Shown one piece after another: positions 8,854-17,207 of a stretch of DNA of 64,000 nucleotides. The stretch comes from Dyadobacter fermentans (lineage in GTDB: Bacteria; Bacteroidota; Bacteroidia; Cytophagales; Spirosomataceae), in NCBI RefSeq assembly GCF_019924045.1, contig NZ_JAHXBN010000015.1, positions 1 to 64,000 of the forward strand, given 5' to 3'. How positions within the stretch are numbered: the stretch's first letter is position 1; every line of letters starts with the position of its first letter. The notes below the pieces were generated by a model that worked only from the letters and a program-made list of their open reading frames with translations, made no database searches and was not told the origin of the DNA. A program made the translations under genes and the position numbers.

Positions 8854-9975
8854 ATGAGAATCCTTTTTCTGGTTCAGGGAGAGGGCCGGGGGCATTTGAC
8901 GCAAGCCATTTCGCTCGGCCAGATTCTGCGCAGTGCAGGACACAAGGTGGTGGGTGCGATGGTGGGGACATCCCCTGGCAGGAACATACCGTCATTTTTC
9001 CAGGAGCAGATCTTCGCGCCGGTGCATCATTTTGCAGCGCCCAATATCATATACAAAGCACAGGGAGGTGGTATGAATGTAGGCCGGACGATCGCCACAC
9101 ACCTGGCGCATTTACCCAAGTACCTCAAAAGCTTGCATCGTATCCATGAAACGGTGAGGCAGATCAACCCCGATCTGATTGTGAGTTTTTACGATACTTA
9201 CGGGGGGCTTTATAATCTGATTTATCGTTCGGGCATACCGATGGTTTGCATCGCGCATCAATACCTGTTGCTCCACCCGAAGTTTATTTTTCCTGAAAAC
9301 AGCCGGATCAACCAGTTTCTGATCAACCTCAACTCTAAATCGACCTCCTGGCTTTCGGCTAACCGACTTGCATTGTCGTTCCGCGAAATGTCATCGGAAC
9401 CTGAGTTAAAGATCACTGTAGTACCACCGCTGCTCCGCAAGGAAGTTACACGACTTACACCGCAAAAAGGATTCTTCATACTCGTTTACATGACCCATCA
9501 CAGCCTGAGCGCTCAGGTGATCGACTGGCACCGAAAACACCCGGACGTGCAGTTGCATTGCTTCTGGGACAATGCGGATGCGTCGGAAGAATTTGCTTTT
9601 GATAATACACTCACTTTCCACCAGATCAACAGCGAAAAATACCTGCGAATGCTCGCTACCTGCCGCGCATTAGTGACGACAGCCGGTTTCGAGTCGGTTT
9701 GCGAAGCGATGTATTTGGGCAAACCTGTGATGATGGTGCCGGTACCGAACCATTTCGAGCAGGAATGCAATGCAATCGACGGCGTGATATCCGGCGCCGG
9801 GGTAATGTCGAGATCGTTTGACCTATCGGTGATTTTTGATTATCTGCCGAAGCACATCGACCAGTCCGAGAAATTCAGGGATTGGTATAACCGCGGGCAG
9901 CAGATGTTTGTGCGGGAAATCGCAGAATTTGAGAAGTCAATCCATATCAGGCGGAAAATACAATCGGAGATCTGA
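8854..9975 (+). CDS. GT-B glycosyltransferase (MurG/UDPGT-like C-terminus)
   Basis: A 373-residue protein. The N-terminus MRILFLVQGEGRGHLTQAIS has the glycine-rich loop and GHxTxA pattern of GT-B nucleotide-sugar transferases. The C-terminal half contains TTAGFESVCEAMYLGKPVMM with a following EQECNA, which fits the donor-binding region of the GT28 type. Donor and acceptor are unknown. It is translated immediately after the LpxH-like gene, suggesting a lipid or lipopolysaccharide substrate, but that is inference. Confidence 0.82.
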   Translation: MRILFLVQGEGRGHLTQAISLGQILRSAGHKVVGAMVGTSPGRNIPSFFQEQIFAPVHHFAAPNIIYKAQGGGMNVGRTIATHLAHLPKYLKSLHRIHETVRQINPDLIVSFYDTYGGLYNLIYRSGIPMVCIAHQYLLLHPKFIFPENSRINQFLINLNSKSTSWLSANRLALSFREMSSEPELKITVVPPLLRKEVTRLTPQKGFFILVYMTHHSLSAQVIDWHRKHPDVQLHCFWDNADASEEFAFDNTLTFHQINSEKYLRMLATCRALVTTAGFESVCEAMYLGKPVMMVPVPNHFEQECNAIDGVISGAGVMSRSFDLSVIFDYLPKHIDQSEKFRDWYNRGQQMFVREIAEFEKSIHIRRKIQSEI

Positions 9976-9994
9976 CGTTCCGCCTGATTCATGC

Positions 9995-10468
9995 TCACTT
10001 GTCCTTTTTGAACACCAACCGTTCGGGATTTTGATCAAATTTGAGGATCAGTTTATCGGATTGTACGTGATAGCTCCCCTTACCGCCCGTCGAATCCGAC
10101 GGTAGCCAGGCTTTACCGCTCCATTCCGGCTCACCCACCTTACTTCCGCCGAAACTGCTGATTTTGAAAGTGCAATTTGGGCCAAGCGTATAGGCTCCGG
10201 TAACCGTATTCACAAAAGTGTGGCCGACGATCGTCCCATTTTTCTGGTCGTCCGAGAAGGTGAAAACGACGCTCTTCCCGCTGATTCCCGGATCTTTGTC
10301 AATTGCGCTTGTGATGGTATTCTCAAAATAATCCAGGCGCCAGGTGCCAGCCAGCGACGCGACTTCCGAACATGGCGGAATAGCACAACAATCCTTCCCA
10401 TTTCCGCACTCAAATGCTGTTAATCCAAGAAAAATGAGGCAAACAAACAAATACACAATTCTTTTCAT
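9995..10468 (-). CDS. Hypothetical lipocalin-like protein
   Basis: A 157-residue exported protein. The N-terminus MKRIVYLFVCLIFLGLTAFE is a signal peptide; the Cys of FECGNG may be a lipid-attachment site, but the lipobox is poor and several further Cys follow (KDCCAIPPC), which could be disulfides. The rest fits a small beta-rich lipocalin/META-like domain (SLAGTWRLDYFENT, FTFSDDQKNGTIVG). It is the last gene of a three-gene operon with a beta-barrel protein and an LVIVD lipoprotein. No function can be assigned. Confidence 0.7.
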   Translation of the reverse strand: MKRIVYLFVCLIFLGLTAFECGNGKDCCAIPPCSEVASLAGTWRLDYFENTITSAIDKDPGISGKSVVFTFSDDQKNGTIVGHTFVNTVTGAYTLGPNCTFKISSFGGSKVGEPEWSGKAWLPSDSTGGKGSYHVQSDKLILKFDQNPERLVFKKDK

Positions 10469-10479
10469 GGCCTATAATT

Positions 10480-11058
10480 TTAAAAACTGATCCCTAACCG
10501 TAACGCGAGCCTGTTGTAAACCCGGTCTTCAAACCGCTCTTTTTGATCCCACAATGGGGCTTTGGTAACGTGAGCCTCCTGCCGTTTGTAGGTCAATGCG
10601 AGCGTAAATGCGGCAGACCCGGGCTTTCCAACTTTAATGCCCAAGCCCGGATTGACCATCAGTCCGCCCTTGGTATCGAAGCCCTCGGAATCGTCGTGAA
10701 ACCAGGCAAATGCGTAACCCGCGTCGAGCGTCCCGAAAAGCTGCACATTTTTCCTTCCGACCAAATCATACCGCATGCCTCCCGCGATCGGATTCAACAA
10801 TGCGGCTTTGTACCAGTCCATTCCGAGAGTCACGCCGGCAGATAGTCTGCGGTTTAATTGCACACCATTGAATGTCTGGATTGTAAGGCTTGTCTTGCTA
10901 TCGACCTGCTCCTGATTTCCTGTGTAAGGATTGTCATATTTAACCCGTCCAAATAAGCCGCCAAATTCTGTATGGTTTACAAACCTCGGGCTTTTACCGG
11001 TTTGCGCATTCGCTGCCGTAGCAGCCAGCAGCAAGCATAAGTAGGCGATCTTTTTCAT
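10480..11058 (-). CDS. Hypothetical outer membrane beta-barrel protein
   Basis: A 192-residue protein with a signal peptide (MKKIAYLCLLLAATAANAQ) and a body of alternating polar/hydrophobic strands ending in YNRLALRLGISF, with the terminal aromatic residue typical of barrels inserted by BAM. The length suits an eight-stranded barrel. It starts one base after the LVIVD gene stop (TGATATG) and precedes the small lipocalin-like gene, so the three products probably work together at the outer membrane. Confidence 0.72.
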   Translation of the reverse strand: MKKIAYLCLLLAATAANAQTGKSPRFVNHTEFGGLFGRVKYDNPYTGNQEQVDSKTSLTIQTFNGVQLNRRLSAGVTLGMDWYKAALLNPIAGGMRYDLVGRKNVQLFGTLDAGYAFAWFHDDSEGFDTKGGLMVNPGLGIKVGKPGSAAFTLALTYKRQEAHVTKAPLWDQKERFEDRVYNRLALRLGISF

Positions 11059-11059
11059 A

Positions 11060-12352
11060 TCAAATCGCTTTTCCGACCGGAATTTTGCTCAGTAACCGCA
11101 GATTTTTCGGATTGGAAGAATCATATTGGTAAAAACCGTCTTCCCCGATCAGTAGCAAAGTTTTGCCAAGCGAAATCACGTCATATGCGTGCATGTCCTC
11201 GAAATGCGCGAGTTGGTTTTTATCCACCGAGAAGCGCTCGCTCACATCGAACACTTTCAGACCGTGTTCACCTTCGCATAGGAAAAGCGTAGGGAAATCG
11301 ATACTCAGGCCATGCGGATTTTCCATCTGGTAACTTTTGATCAGCTGCGGCGCGGAAGGATTGCTCACATCCACGAGGTCGAGCTGGTTCTGGCCTCCCC
11401 CGCACGCGGTGCCCGCGCGCAGGGTCACGTACGCAATGTCCTCGTGCACCACTACGGGGTCGCATGCGCGGGCGTGCTGGAAATTAGAAAGCTGTTTCGG
11501 CTCCGCGGGATTGGTATTGTCGTAGATAAACATGCCCGTAGCGGAGCCTATAAAAAGCTTGTTGTTGTACGGGAAAATGGTCTCGATACCCCAACCGAGG
11601 TTAATGGTCGTGAAATCGACCGGCTGTGCCGGTTTATCGATTTTGAAAAGATGCATTTGGCTCTGACTGACCGCGTAAAGAAAGTTACGGTCGAGCGCGA
11701 AGCGTGCCATGGAACCCGCCTGACCGTTGCTACCTCCCGACGACTGAGGCGAAGCGGACGATCCGCTGCTGAAAGAAGCCCGGTCGGCCATCATCCAGAT
11801 AATCCCGCCCCACCAGGAGGTTGGCGGCACATTATCTTCACAATTCACTGCGATTGTTTCCTCCACCCATTCCACATTCTGATCGCTGATCGCGCCGATG
11901 GATTCATTCAGCGACCATCCTCCTCCGTCGAACAATCCGGTTTTAAACACATTTTTAACCCTGCCCACTTCTTTCGGCGCAGTAGGGTTCGCGATATCGA
12001 TCGAAACGAGGTCGCAAAAACTGTCGGCGTACAGGATGTTGTCGCGCACCGCTATGTCGCCGTTACCGGGAATATTAATGAATGTTATAAACTTCGGACT
12101 GGCGGGGTTACCGTTGTCAATGATGTGAATACCCTTTTTTATTTCATTGACATATAAATATTTCCCCTTCACATACATCTTCCCTGGTTGCACCAAACTA
12201 CGGGGCGATTCTGCCTTCACCTGTGTCCTGAGCTCCATCAGAGAGTAGGTAACGTTACTGAAACGACGGACAACGCGTGTTTCCTTACATTGATCGTTAC
12301 ACGACCAACAAAGCCATGCTACGACACATAACAGTAAAAGTTTAGGTTTCAT
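11060..12352 (-). CDS. LVIVD-repeat surface lipoprotein
   Basis: A 430-residue lipoprotein: MKPKLLLLCVVAWLCWSC is a signal peptide with a lipobox ending at Cys18. The body is made of LVIVD-type propeller repeats, recognisable as GIHIIDNGNPASPKFI, LVSIDIANPTAPKEV, MFIYDNTNPAEPKQL, LDLVDVSNPSAPQLI and LKVFDVSERF. Such propellers occur on bacterial surfaces and are thought to bind ligands. A Gly/Ser-rich loop (SFSSGSSASPQSSGGSNGQ) interrupts the middle. It is the first gene of the operon running down to 9995. Confidence 0.85.
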   Translation of the reverse strand: MKPKLLLLCVVAWLCWSCNDQCKETRVVRRFSNVTYSLMELRTQVKAESPRSLVQPGKMYVKGKYLYVNEIKKGIHIIDNGNPASPKFITFINIPGNGDIAVRDNILYADSFCDLVSIDIANPTAPKEVGRVKNVFKTGLFDGGGWSLNESIGAISDQNVEWVEETIAVNCEDNVPPTSWWGGIIWMMADRASFSSGSSASPQSSGGSNGQAGSMARFALDRNFLYAVSQSQMHLFKIDKPAQPVDFTTINLGWGIETIFPYNNKLFIGSATGMFIYDNTNPAEPKQLSNFQHARACDPVVVHEDIAYVTLRAGTACGGGQNQLDLVDVSNPSAPQLIKSYQMENPHGLSIDFPTLFLCEGEHGLKVFDVSERFSVDKNQLAHFEDMHAYDVISLGKTLLLIGEDGFYQYDSSNPKNLRLLSKIPVGKAI

Positions 12353-12446
12353 ACGGCTTGGTTTTAGAGGCTAGTAAAAATGATATTTCAACTTGGGTAA
12401 GTGCAGGACAATCTATTTTTATAATTGGTTGGAATACAAAACAAAA

Positions 12447-12513
12447 TCGTCCGAAAGCAAGGCCTTCGGACGATAACGCACCCCGAAAATACCGGCGAAC
12501 CGGTATTTTTTTT
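12447..12513. terminator. Two hairpins, terminator of the serpin gene
   Basis: Hairpin one pairs 12447-12455 with 12465-12473 (TCGTCCGAA/TTCGGACGA). Hairpin two pairs 12486-12495 with 12500-12509 (AAAATACCGG/CCGGTATTTT) around a CGAA loop and is flanked by T/A runs. Reading leftward it ends the serpin transcript. Confidence 0.7.
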
Positions 12514-12544
12514 CTTTGATATTTTTAAATGCTTTTTGGCATTG

Positions 12545-13777
12545 CTATTTCGATTCCGGATTTTTGATCCTACCCATAAAAAGAATTGTATTGGAAGTAC
12601 TTTCGCTGATGATTAATCCAAACGGACGATCGCAAATGAACCTTGGCGATTCCGGTCCGGCGGATGTAAGCCCTACACCGATGGTTGTTACCGCAGCTGC
12701 TTCCGTTCCCTTCTCATCGATTCCCAGGTATGCATCCTGCTTTACAAAATCCACGTAGAGCTGTGCTATTTTATTGATCTTACTAAGTTGTGCATCTCCT
12801 TCTACAAACGCGCGCTTGATACCCATACCTTGTAACGTTCCTTTCAATTGCGCCGAATATTTGAACGTGAACCTGGGCAAACCCACGGTAACACCCCGTT
12901 CGACCATTCCGCTATTCAGTTTCGTCCATCCTTCGCCTGTGATGTTATTCAGCACTGCATCCACCGAATTCTGGCCTTTTGGAATGAGCAAGGTCATATT
13001 GAACTGGCCATTAGCATAAGGAAGGCGTACTGCATCGTAATTGCTTCCTGCACCCACTTTGAAATCGGATTCCGCAAACATCATTTTTACATTTTTGCTC
13101 TGTCCGTTTTCCAGCTTGAATGGCGTATCCTGAGTCTTCCCGGCATCAAACCTCGTTTGCCAGTCCCCTTTGAAGTACAATGCATTCAAAAGAAACATGA
13201 CGTGCTGCGGCTGTATCTGATCCAGGACCGTCGGGATCTTTCCGTTTGTTTTATCACTTGCCCATTTGTTGATCCGGTCTTTCGCGGCATCGTTGAATGG
13301 CAATCCTGTTACTTCCGATTCAAATGAGTTTTTTAAAACAGATTGAAAATCATTTTCAACAGAAAAATCATTTCTATACCAAACCGAATTTGCTAATCCC
13401 AAACTCACCTTCGAATCGGCAACCGGCAAATCGTTGATCAATGTTTTATATGCCGCATTCAAATCTGCCAATGCAACGGCATCCATCTTCAATGCTTTTT
13501 GAATCTCGTCGGCGGTTTCTTTTTCCGCGCCATTCAAAAGCATTCCCAAAGCCATGTGCAAGCTGAGTGGCGATACAAAGAGATTCTCTTCCGCCGGTTG
13601 CGTTTTTTGTAACGCATGAATGAAGTCAAATGCAAAAGAAGTGGTCCCGTTTGAAACCGATGCCGGTATTTCCACCGGATTTACGTCATTCCCCGGCGCA
13701 ACGTTATCGTTTGTGCAACCAAACAGCATCGCTACTGCCAGCATCGGAACGGTGATAGACTTCTTTGAAATTTTCAT
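12545..13777 (-). CDS. Secreted serpin (serine protease inhibitor) lipoprotein
   Basis: The product is 410 residues from the chosen start MKISKKS, which yields a signal peptide and a lipobox at MLFGC; an upstream in-frame ATG at 13813 would add 12 residues and spoil the signal. Serpin hallmarks are NALYFKGDWQTRF and the C-terminal LFMGRIKNP. The reactive-centre loop starts GTEAAAVTT, matching the small-residue hinge of inhibitory serpins. Counting from P15 Gly as in alpha-1-antitrypsin puts Thr at P1 and Ser at P1' in GVGLTSAGP. An inhibitory role against an extracellular serine or cysteine peptidase is inferred. Neighbours are an envelope operon and a sigma-factor unit, with no direct partner. 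Confidence 0.93.
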   Translation of the reverse strand: MKISKKSITVPMLAVAMLFGCTNDNVAPGNDVNPVEIPASVSNGTTSFAFDFIHALQKTQPAEENLFVSPLSLHMALGMLLNGAEKETADEIQKALKMDAVALADLNAAYKTLINDLPVADSKVSLGLANSVWYRNDFSVENDFQSVLKNSFESEVTGLPFNDAAKDRINKWASDKTNGKIPTVLDQIQPQHVMFLLNALYFKGDWQTRFDAGKTQDTPFKLENGQSKNVKMMFAESDFKVGAGSNYDAVRLPYANGQFNMTLLIPKGQNSVDAVLNNITGEGWTKLNSGMVERGVTVGLPRFTFKYSAQLKGTLQGMGIKRAFVEGDAQLSKINKIAQLYVDFVKQDAYLGIDEKGTEAAAVTTIGVGLTSAGPESPRFICDRPFGLIISESTSNTILFMGRIKNPESK

Positions 13778-13875
13778 GGCTAACAGATGCAAGAACATTT
13801 TCCTTCTCCACAATCAACCCACAAATCGATAGATTCAAACCAACTGATAATGGTTGGAATCTTTTTTCAATTATC

Positions 13876-15423
13876 TCAAAAAGAATAGCGAACGGACCAC
13901 GATACGCCGTACAAATATGGATGCGAATCGAGGCTTTGATTGGATTTAAAGCCTGATGAAACAGCCTTTTGATACGATCCCGTCAGGTTAGCAGCCCAGT
14001 TTGAGGAGAGCTTGTAATTCAATCTTAATCCGGTTGTCGCAGCCCAGTTCATACCACGGTAAATATCGTCGCTGGCGGTTGTTCTAATAATTTCCCCGGA
14101 AGCGGATTCCAATTCATTTACCAAAAAGAAATTCGCCATCATCCCACCAAGTACCGAGTAGCTGAATTTCTTGTCCGGATTTAAGGTAAAACCTGCCTGC
14201 ACCGGCAATTGGAGATATTGATAATTGTTACTTACTTTTTTGGCGACATCGATATATAATGCACCGTTATTAAAGCCGGCCGCTTTATCAGCAGCAGGGC
14301 TATTCGCAGAGGTAGTTAATCCGGCCAATGCATTTTCCAACACATTCGAAGACAAGTTACTGTATGCATTCAGTACATAACCACCACCTTCATAAGCTGA
14401 GTTGCCGCGCAGGTAGCTAATGCCTGTTTCCACCGACCAATGTTTCGACAGTCGCACACCGCCTTGCGTTTGCACCGCGTACGAGGCACGAGCTTCGCTG
14501 GATCCGGTAGTTGCCCGTCTCTGGCTCACCGATTGCGCCGAAAAAGCCATAGGCGCCTCTTTGAGCTGCACATCCGGATTGAACGATGCGGGCATAACGC
14601 CTAAGCCAGCATAATATTCCTTAGGCTTTTTTTCTTTTACGGGCTCGTCTATTTCTATTTGAGGACGGAAGAAAATATGGCGTTTTTGCACGTAAACGTC
14701 CAAGTCGTTGTAAGGCAGAGACGCCAGCAATTGTGCAGAAATCGTTTGATTTTGATCCGCCAATGCAGCTGCATAGCTGTTCCCAGCTACTTTTTCCACC
14801 GAAATTTCCGCGGGCTGCGCGTTGCCAATAGAGGTGGAGGACGTATTAATTACCTCATTTACAGATTCTTTGTCAGCAGCCGGCTTCTGAACTCGGACAG
14901 CAACAGCAACGTCCTGCCGTTCAGCCTCAGGATTTTTTGTTTCAGCAAATGCGTTCCCGCTTTTTCCAACAGCATTGCCACGGCTTGTTGCTGCGATCCC
15001 GATCTTCGATTCGGAAGGTTGCTGCTGCCCTGGCTTTACCGATGCAGTTTGGGGTTCGCTGGCGGTCGCCAGTTTCTCCGTATTCAGGCTCTCGTTTGCG
15101 GAGGCAGCTTTTTCGGTTGCTTCGTTGTCGTGACTTTCTGATACCCCGGCTGGCTTCGTACTGGCAGCCACTTGTGGTTTATCATTGGTTTTAATATCCG
15201 ACAGCCAAACTCCCCCGCCTACCAGCAGCAATGCAACGATCGACGCGGCAGCGTACCACACTTTCGGGGACTGCCACCACATCGGAACAACCTTTTCCTG
15301 CTCCTTGTCAAGACGCGCCTCGATACCCTCCCACACAGACGGCGGGGGAGCTTCGGAAGCCTCCTGCAGAGCCTTTCTCCACTGATCCTCAAAATTGTTT
15401 ATGTTGGACGGATCCATCATCAA
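13876..15423 (-). CDS. Anti-sigma-like head fused to an outer-membrane-barrel-like tail
   Basis: A 515-residue protein. Residues 1-50 resemble a cytoplasmic anti-sigma segment (FEDQWRKALQEASEAPPPSV). One membrane helix follows at about 56-75 (VWYAAASIVALLLVGGGVWL). A long Ala/Glu/Lys/Ser-rich low-complexity linker covers about 80-240, and the C-terminal 230 residues look like a PorT-type beta-barrel ending in SWSVRYSF. Its start overlaps the end of the upstream ECF sigma factor gene by 35 nt (29 nt if the third Met is used), so the pair is translationally coupled. It is probably a sigma-factor regulator that senses envelope state; how one chain could combine an inner-membrane helix with a barrel is not clear. 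Confidence 0.75.
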   Translation of the reverse strand: MMMDPSNINNFEDQWRKALQEASEAPPPSVWEGIEARLDKEQEKVVPMWWQSPKVWYAAASIVALLLVGGGVWLSDIKTNDKPQVAASTKPAGVSESHDNEATEKAASANESLNTEKLATASEPQTASVKPGQQQPSESKIGIAATSRGNAVGKSGNAFAETKNPEAERQDVAVAVRVQKPAADKESVNEVINTSSTSIGNAQPAEISVEKVAGNSYAAALADQNQTISAQLLASLPYNDLDVYVQKRHIFFRPQIEIDEPVKEKKPKEYYAGLGVMPASFNPDVQLKEAPMAFSAQSVSQRRATTGSSEARASYAVQTQGGVRLSKHWSVETGISYLRGNSAYEGGGYVLNAYSNLSSNVLENALAGLTTSANSPAADKAAGFNNGALYIDVAKKVSNNYQYLQLPVQAGFTLNPDKKFSYSVLGGMMANFFLVNELESASGEIIRTTASDDIYRGMNWAATTGLRLNYKLSSNWAANLTGSYQKAVSSGFKSNQSLDSHPYLYGVSWSVRYSF

Positions 15424-15958
15424 ATCTTTTTTCTTTGTTCAACTTTTGTTGAAGCAATGTCCTGGCCCGCGAGTATTGTGACTTGGACGTTCCTTCGGAG
15501 ATACCCAACATCTGGGCGATCTCATTGTGCTGGTAACCTTCAATCGCATACAGATTGAAGATTGTCTGGCAACCGGGCGGCAATTCGCGGATCATTTCCA
15601 TGAGTTGCTGCATCTGGAAATTCCCCAGCGTGAATTCCCTATCCGACAAGCCATTATGATGTACATCTATATCGTCGAGTTCTTTCAGGTATTTCTGCTG
15701 CCGTAAATGGTTCAGTGCCGTGTTTACGACCACGGATCTGAGCCAATATTCCAGCGGGCTGTCGGCCCTGAAAGAATCTATGTTTTCGTAAATTTTGATG
15801 AAAGCATCCTGCAACACGTCCTCCGCGTCGGCGCGGTTTTTCGTATAGCGCAGGCAAATAGCAAACAACTTGCCGCCAAAAACATCATATAGCTGTTTCT
15901 GGGCGATGCGGTTGCGCTGCTTGCAGCCTTTCACCAGTTCCTGTTCGTTAAACGTCAT
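15389..15958 (-). CDS. ECF-type RNA polymerase sigma-70 factor
   Basis: A 189-residue sigma factor. Region 2 is visible at about 25-90 (KNRADAEDVLQDAFIKIYE), and region 4 at about 130-175, where the helix-turn-helix is EIAQMLGISEGTSKSQYSRA. Region 3 is absent, as expected for ECF factors. The downstream gene overlaps it and encodes the anti-sigma-like/barrel protein, so the two form a regulatory unit. The target promoters are not known. Confidence 0.93.
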   Translation of the reverse strand: MTFNEQELVKGCKQRNRIAQKQLYDVFGGKLFAICLRYTKNRADAEDVLQDAFIKIYENIDSFRADSPLEYWLRSVVVNTALNHLRQQKYLKELDDIDVHHNGLSDREFTLGNFQMQQLMEMIRELPPGCQTIFNLYAIEGYQHNEIAQMLGISEGTSKSQYSRARTLLQQKLNKEKRFDDGSVQHKQF

Positions 15959-16205
15959 CCGAAGGTTAGGGGTGCTTCGTTCGGTTTGTAATTAAATTCA
16001 GCACCTCTATCCATAAGATAGCCGATTACTGTTGCGTTATGATCCGACCCGCGCTCTCGCGTCCGTCGTAAATTGTCTGACACCCTCATTATCAAAATGG
16101 TTGGAACACCTCGAAAAACTATTGTCGAATGTTGGGTACTTTACGCCAAGGAACTATTCAGAGGTGCATATCATTTAATAAGTACAACCTAAAATCTATC
16201 GCCCC

Positions 16206-16502
16206 ATGAGCCAATATATGGTTGAAATCCAGCTGCCGGCTGTCATGTCGGAAGATTTCACAGCAAAAATACCTGCTCAGAGAAAAAAGATTAACGAACT
16301 GATGGAGCAAGGAAGGCTGATGTCTTACGCTTTGTCTGATGATTATTCCAGACTCTGGTGTGTGGTTCGCGCAGAAACTGAATTTGAAGTTATGTCGCTC
16401 GTCTCGGAATTTCCGCTGATCGATTATATGGATCCCAAAATAACCAAGCTTATGTTCAATAATGTGGTAGCCCTTCGCCTGCCCATGTTCTCATTGAACT
16501 GA
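16206..16502 (+). CDS. Muconolactone isomerase-fold small protein
   Basis: A 98-residue protein with the ferredoxin-like dimeric fold of the muconolactone delta-isomerase/YCII type: MVEIQLP as first strand, then a helix (IPAQRKKINELMEQGRL), and RLWCVVRAETEFEVMSLV as strand-helix. No aromatic catabolic genes are near, so true muconolactone isomerase activity is unlikely. It is a single gene with a strong terminator. Function unknown. Confidence 0.75.
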   Translation: MSQYMVEIQLPAVMSEDFTAKIPAQRKKINELMEQGRLMSYALSDDYSRLWCVVRAETEFEVMSLVSEFPLIDYMDPKITKLMFNNVVALRLPMFSLN

Positions 16503-16534
16503 CACCCATTGAAGGTATTTTGTTGCCTGTAATG

Positions 16535-16566
16535 GCCTCGCCGGGATAACCGGCGAGGCTTTCTTA
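16535..16566. terminator. Terminator between the MIase-like and GAF genes
   Basis: A perfect 10-bp stem (16535-16544 GCCTCGCCGG with 16550-16559 CCGGCGAGGC), loop GATAA, followed on the plus strand by TTTCTTATT. It lies between two convergent genes. Confidence 0.87.
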
Positions 16567-16573
16567 TTAATAA

Positions 16574-17059
16574 TCAAAGTTTTCTGGTAATCAGTGAAGC
16601 TATCTTTTCTAAGGCTGCCTGATCGGTTTCGCTAAAATCGTCAAGCTGGTCGCTGTCCACGTCCAGCACCATTGCAACGGTTCCATTTCTGTGAAAAACC
16701 GGCACCACTACTTCTGAACGCGATGCCGAGCTGCACGCGATATGACCCGGAAACTGCTCTACATCGGGCACCAGAATAGTTTCCGCGCGCGTGTAACTTG
16801 CGCCACATACGCCCTTGTGGAAGGGGATACGCGTACACGCGATCGGCCCCTGAAACGGTCCGAGCACCAACTGCCCTTCCTTAACCAGGTAAAAACCCAC
16901 CCAGAAAAACCCGAATGCCTCTTTTAAAACCGCGGTTATATTCGCGAGGTTAGCTGTCAGATCACTCTCATCTGCAATCAACGCTTCGATTTGCGGAAAA
17001 AGCGCTTCGTAAACCTCGCTTCTGTGTGTAGCTGTCGGTATAAATAATGTTTCTGCCAT
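16574..17059 (-). CDS. msrC: GAF-domain free methionine-(R)-sulfoxide reductase
   Basis: A 161-residue single GAF domain that reduces free Met-(R)-sulfoxide in the cytoplasm. The three family cysteines are present: in ACTRIPF, in GVCGASY and in HIACSSASRSEVVVP. The characteristic GVLDVDS-like segment appears as MVLDVDSDQLDDFSETD. The start at 17059 (MAETLF) fits the family length; an upstream ATG at 17092 would add 11 residues. It is convergent with the MIase-like gene. Confidence 0.9.
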   Translation of the reverse strand: MAETLFIPTATHRSEVYEALFPQIEALIADESDLTANLANITAVLKEAFGFFWVGFYLVKEGQLVLGPFQGPIACTRIPFHKGVCGASYTRAETILVPDVEQFPGHIACSSASRSEVVVPVFHRNGTVAMVLDVDSDQLDDFSETDQAALEKIASLITRKL

Positions 17060-17207
17060 AATCTTAAATACTACTCGATTTCTGGTTAACACAGATGCCC
17101 TTTGAATAGTTACAAATTATATGAAAATGCACTCTGATTGAGCCGGTAATAGCACGCCTTCTGTTGTATATTTGAAGTTCGATTAAGCGTTACAAGCAAG
17201 TCCCCTC

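Noticed and set aside
16206..16502. True muconolactone delta-isomerase of aromatic breakdown
   Set aside because: Only the fold is supported; no catechol or muconate genes are near.
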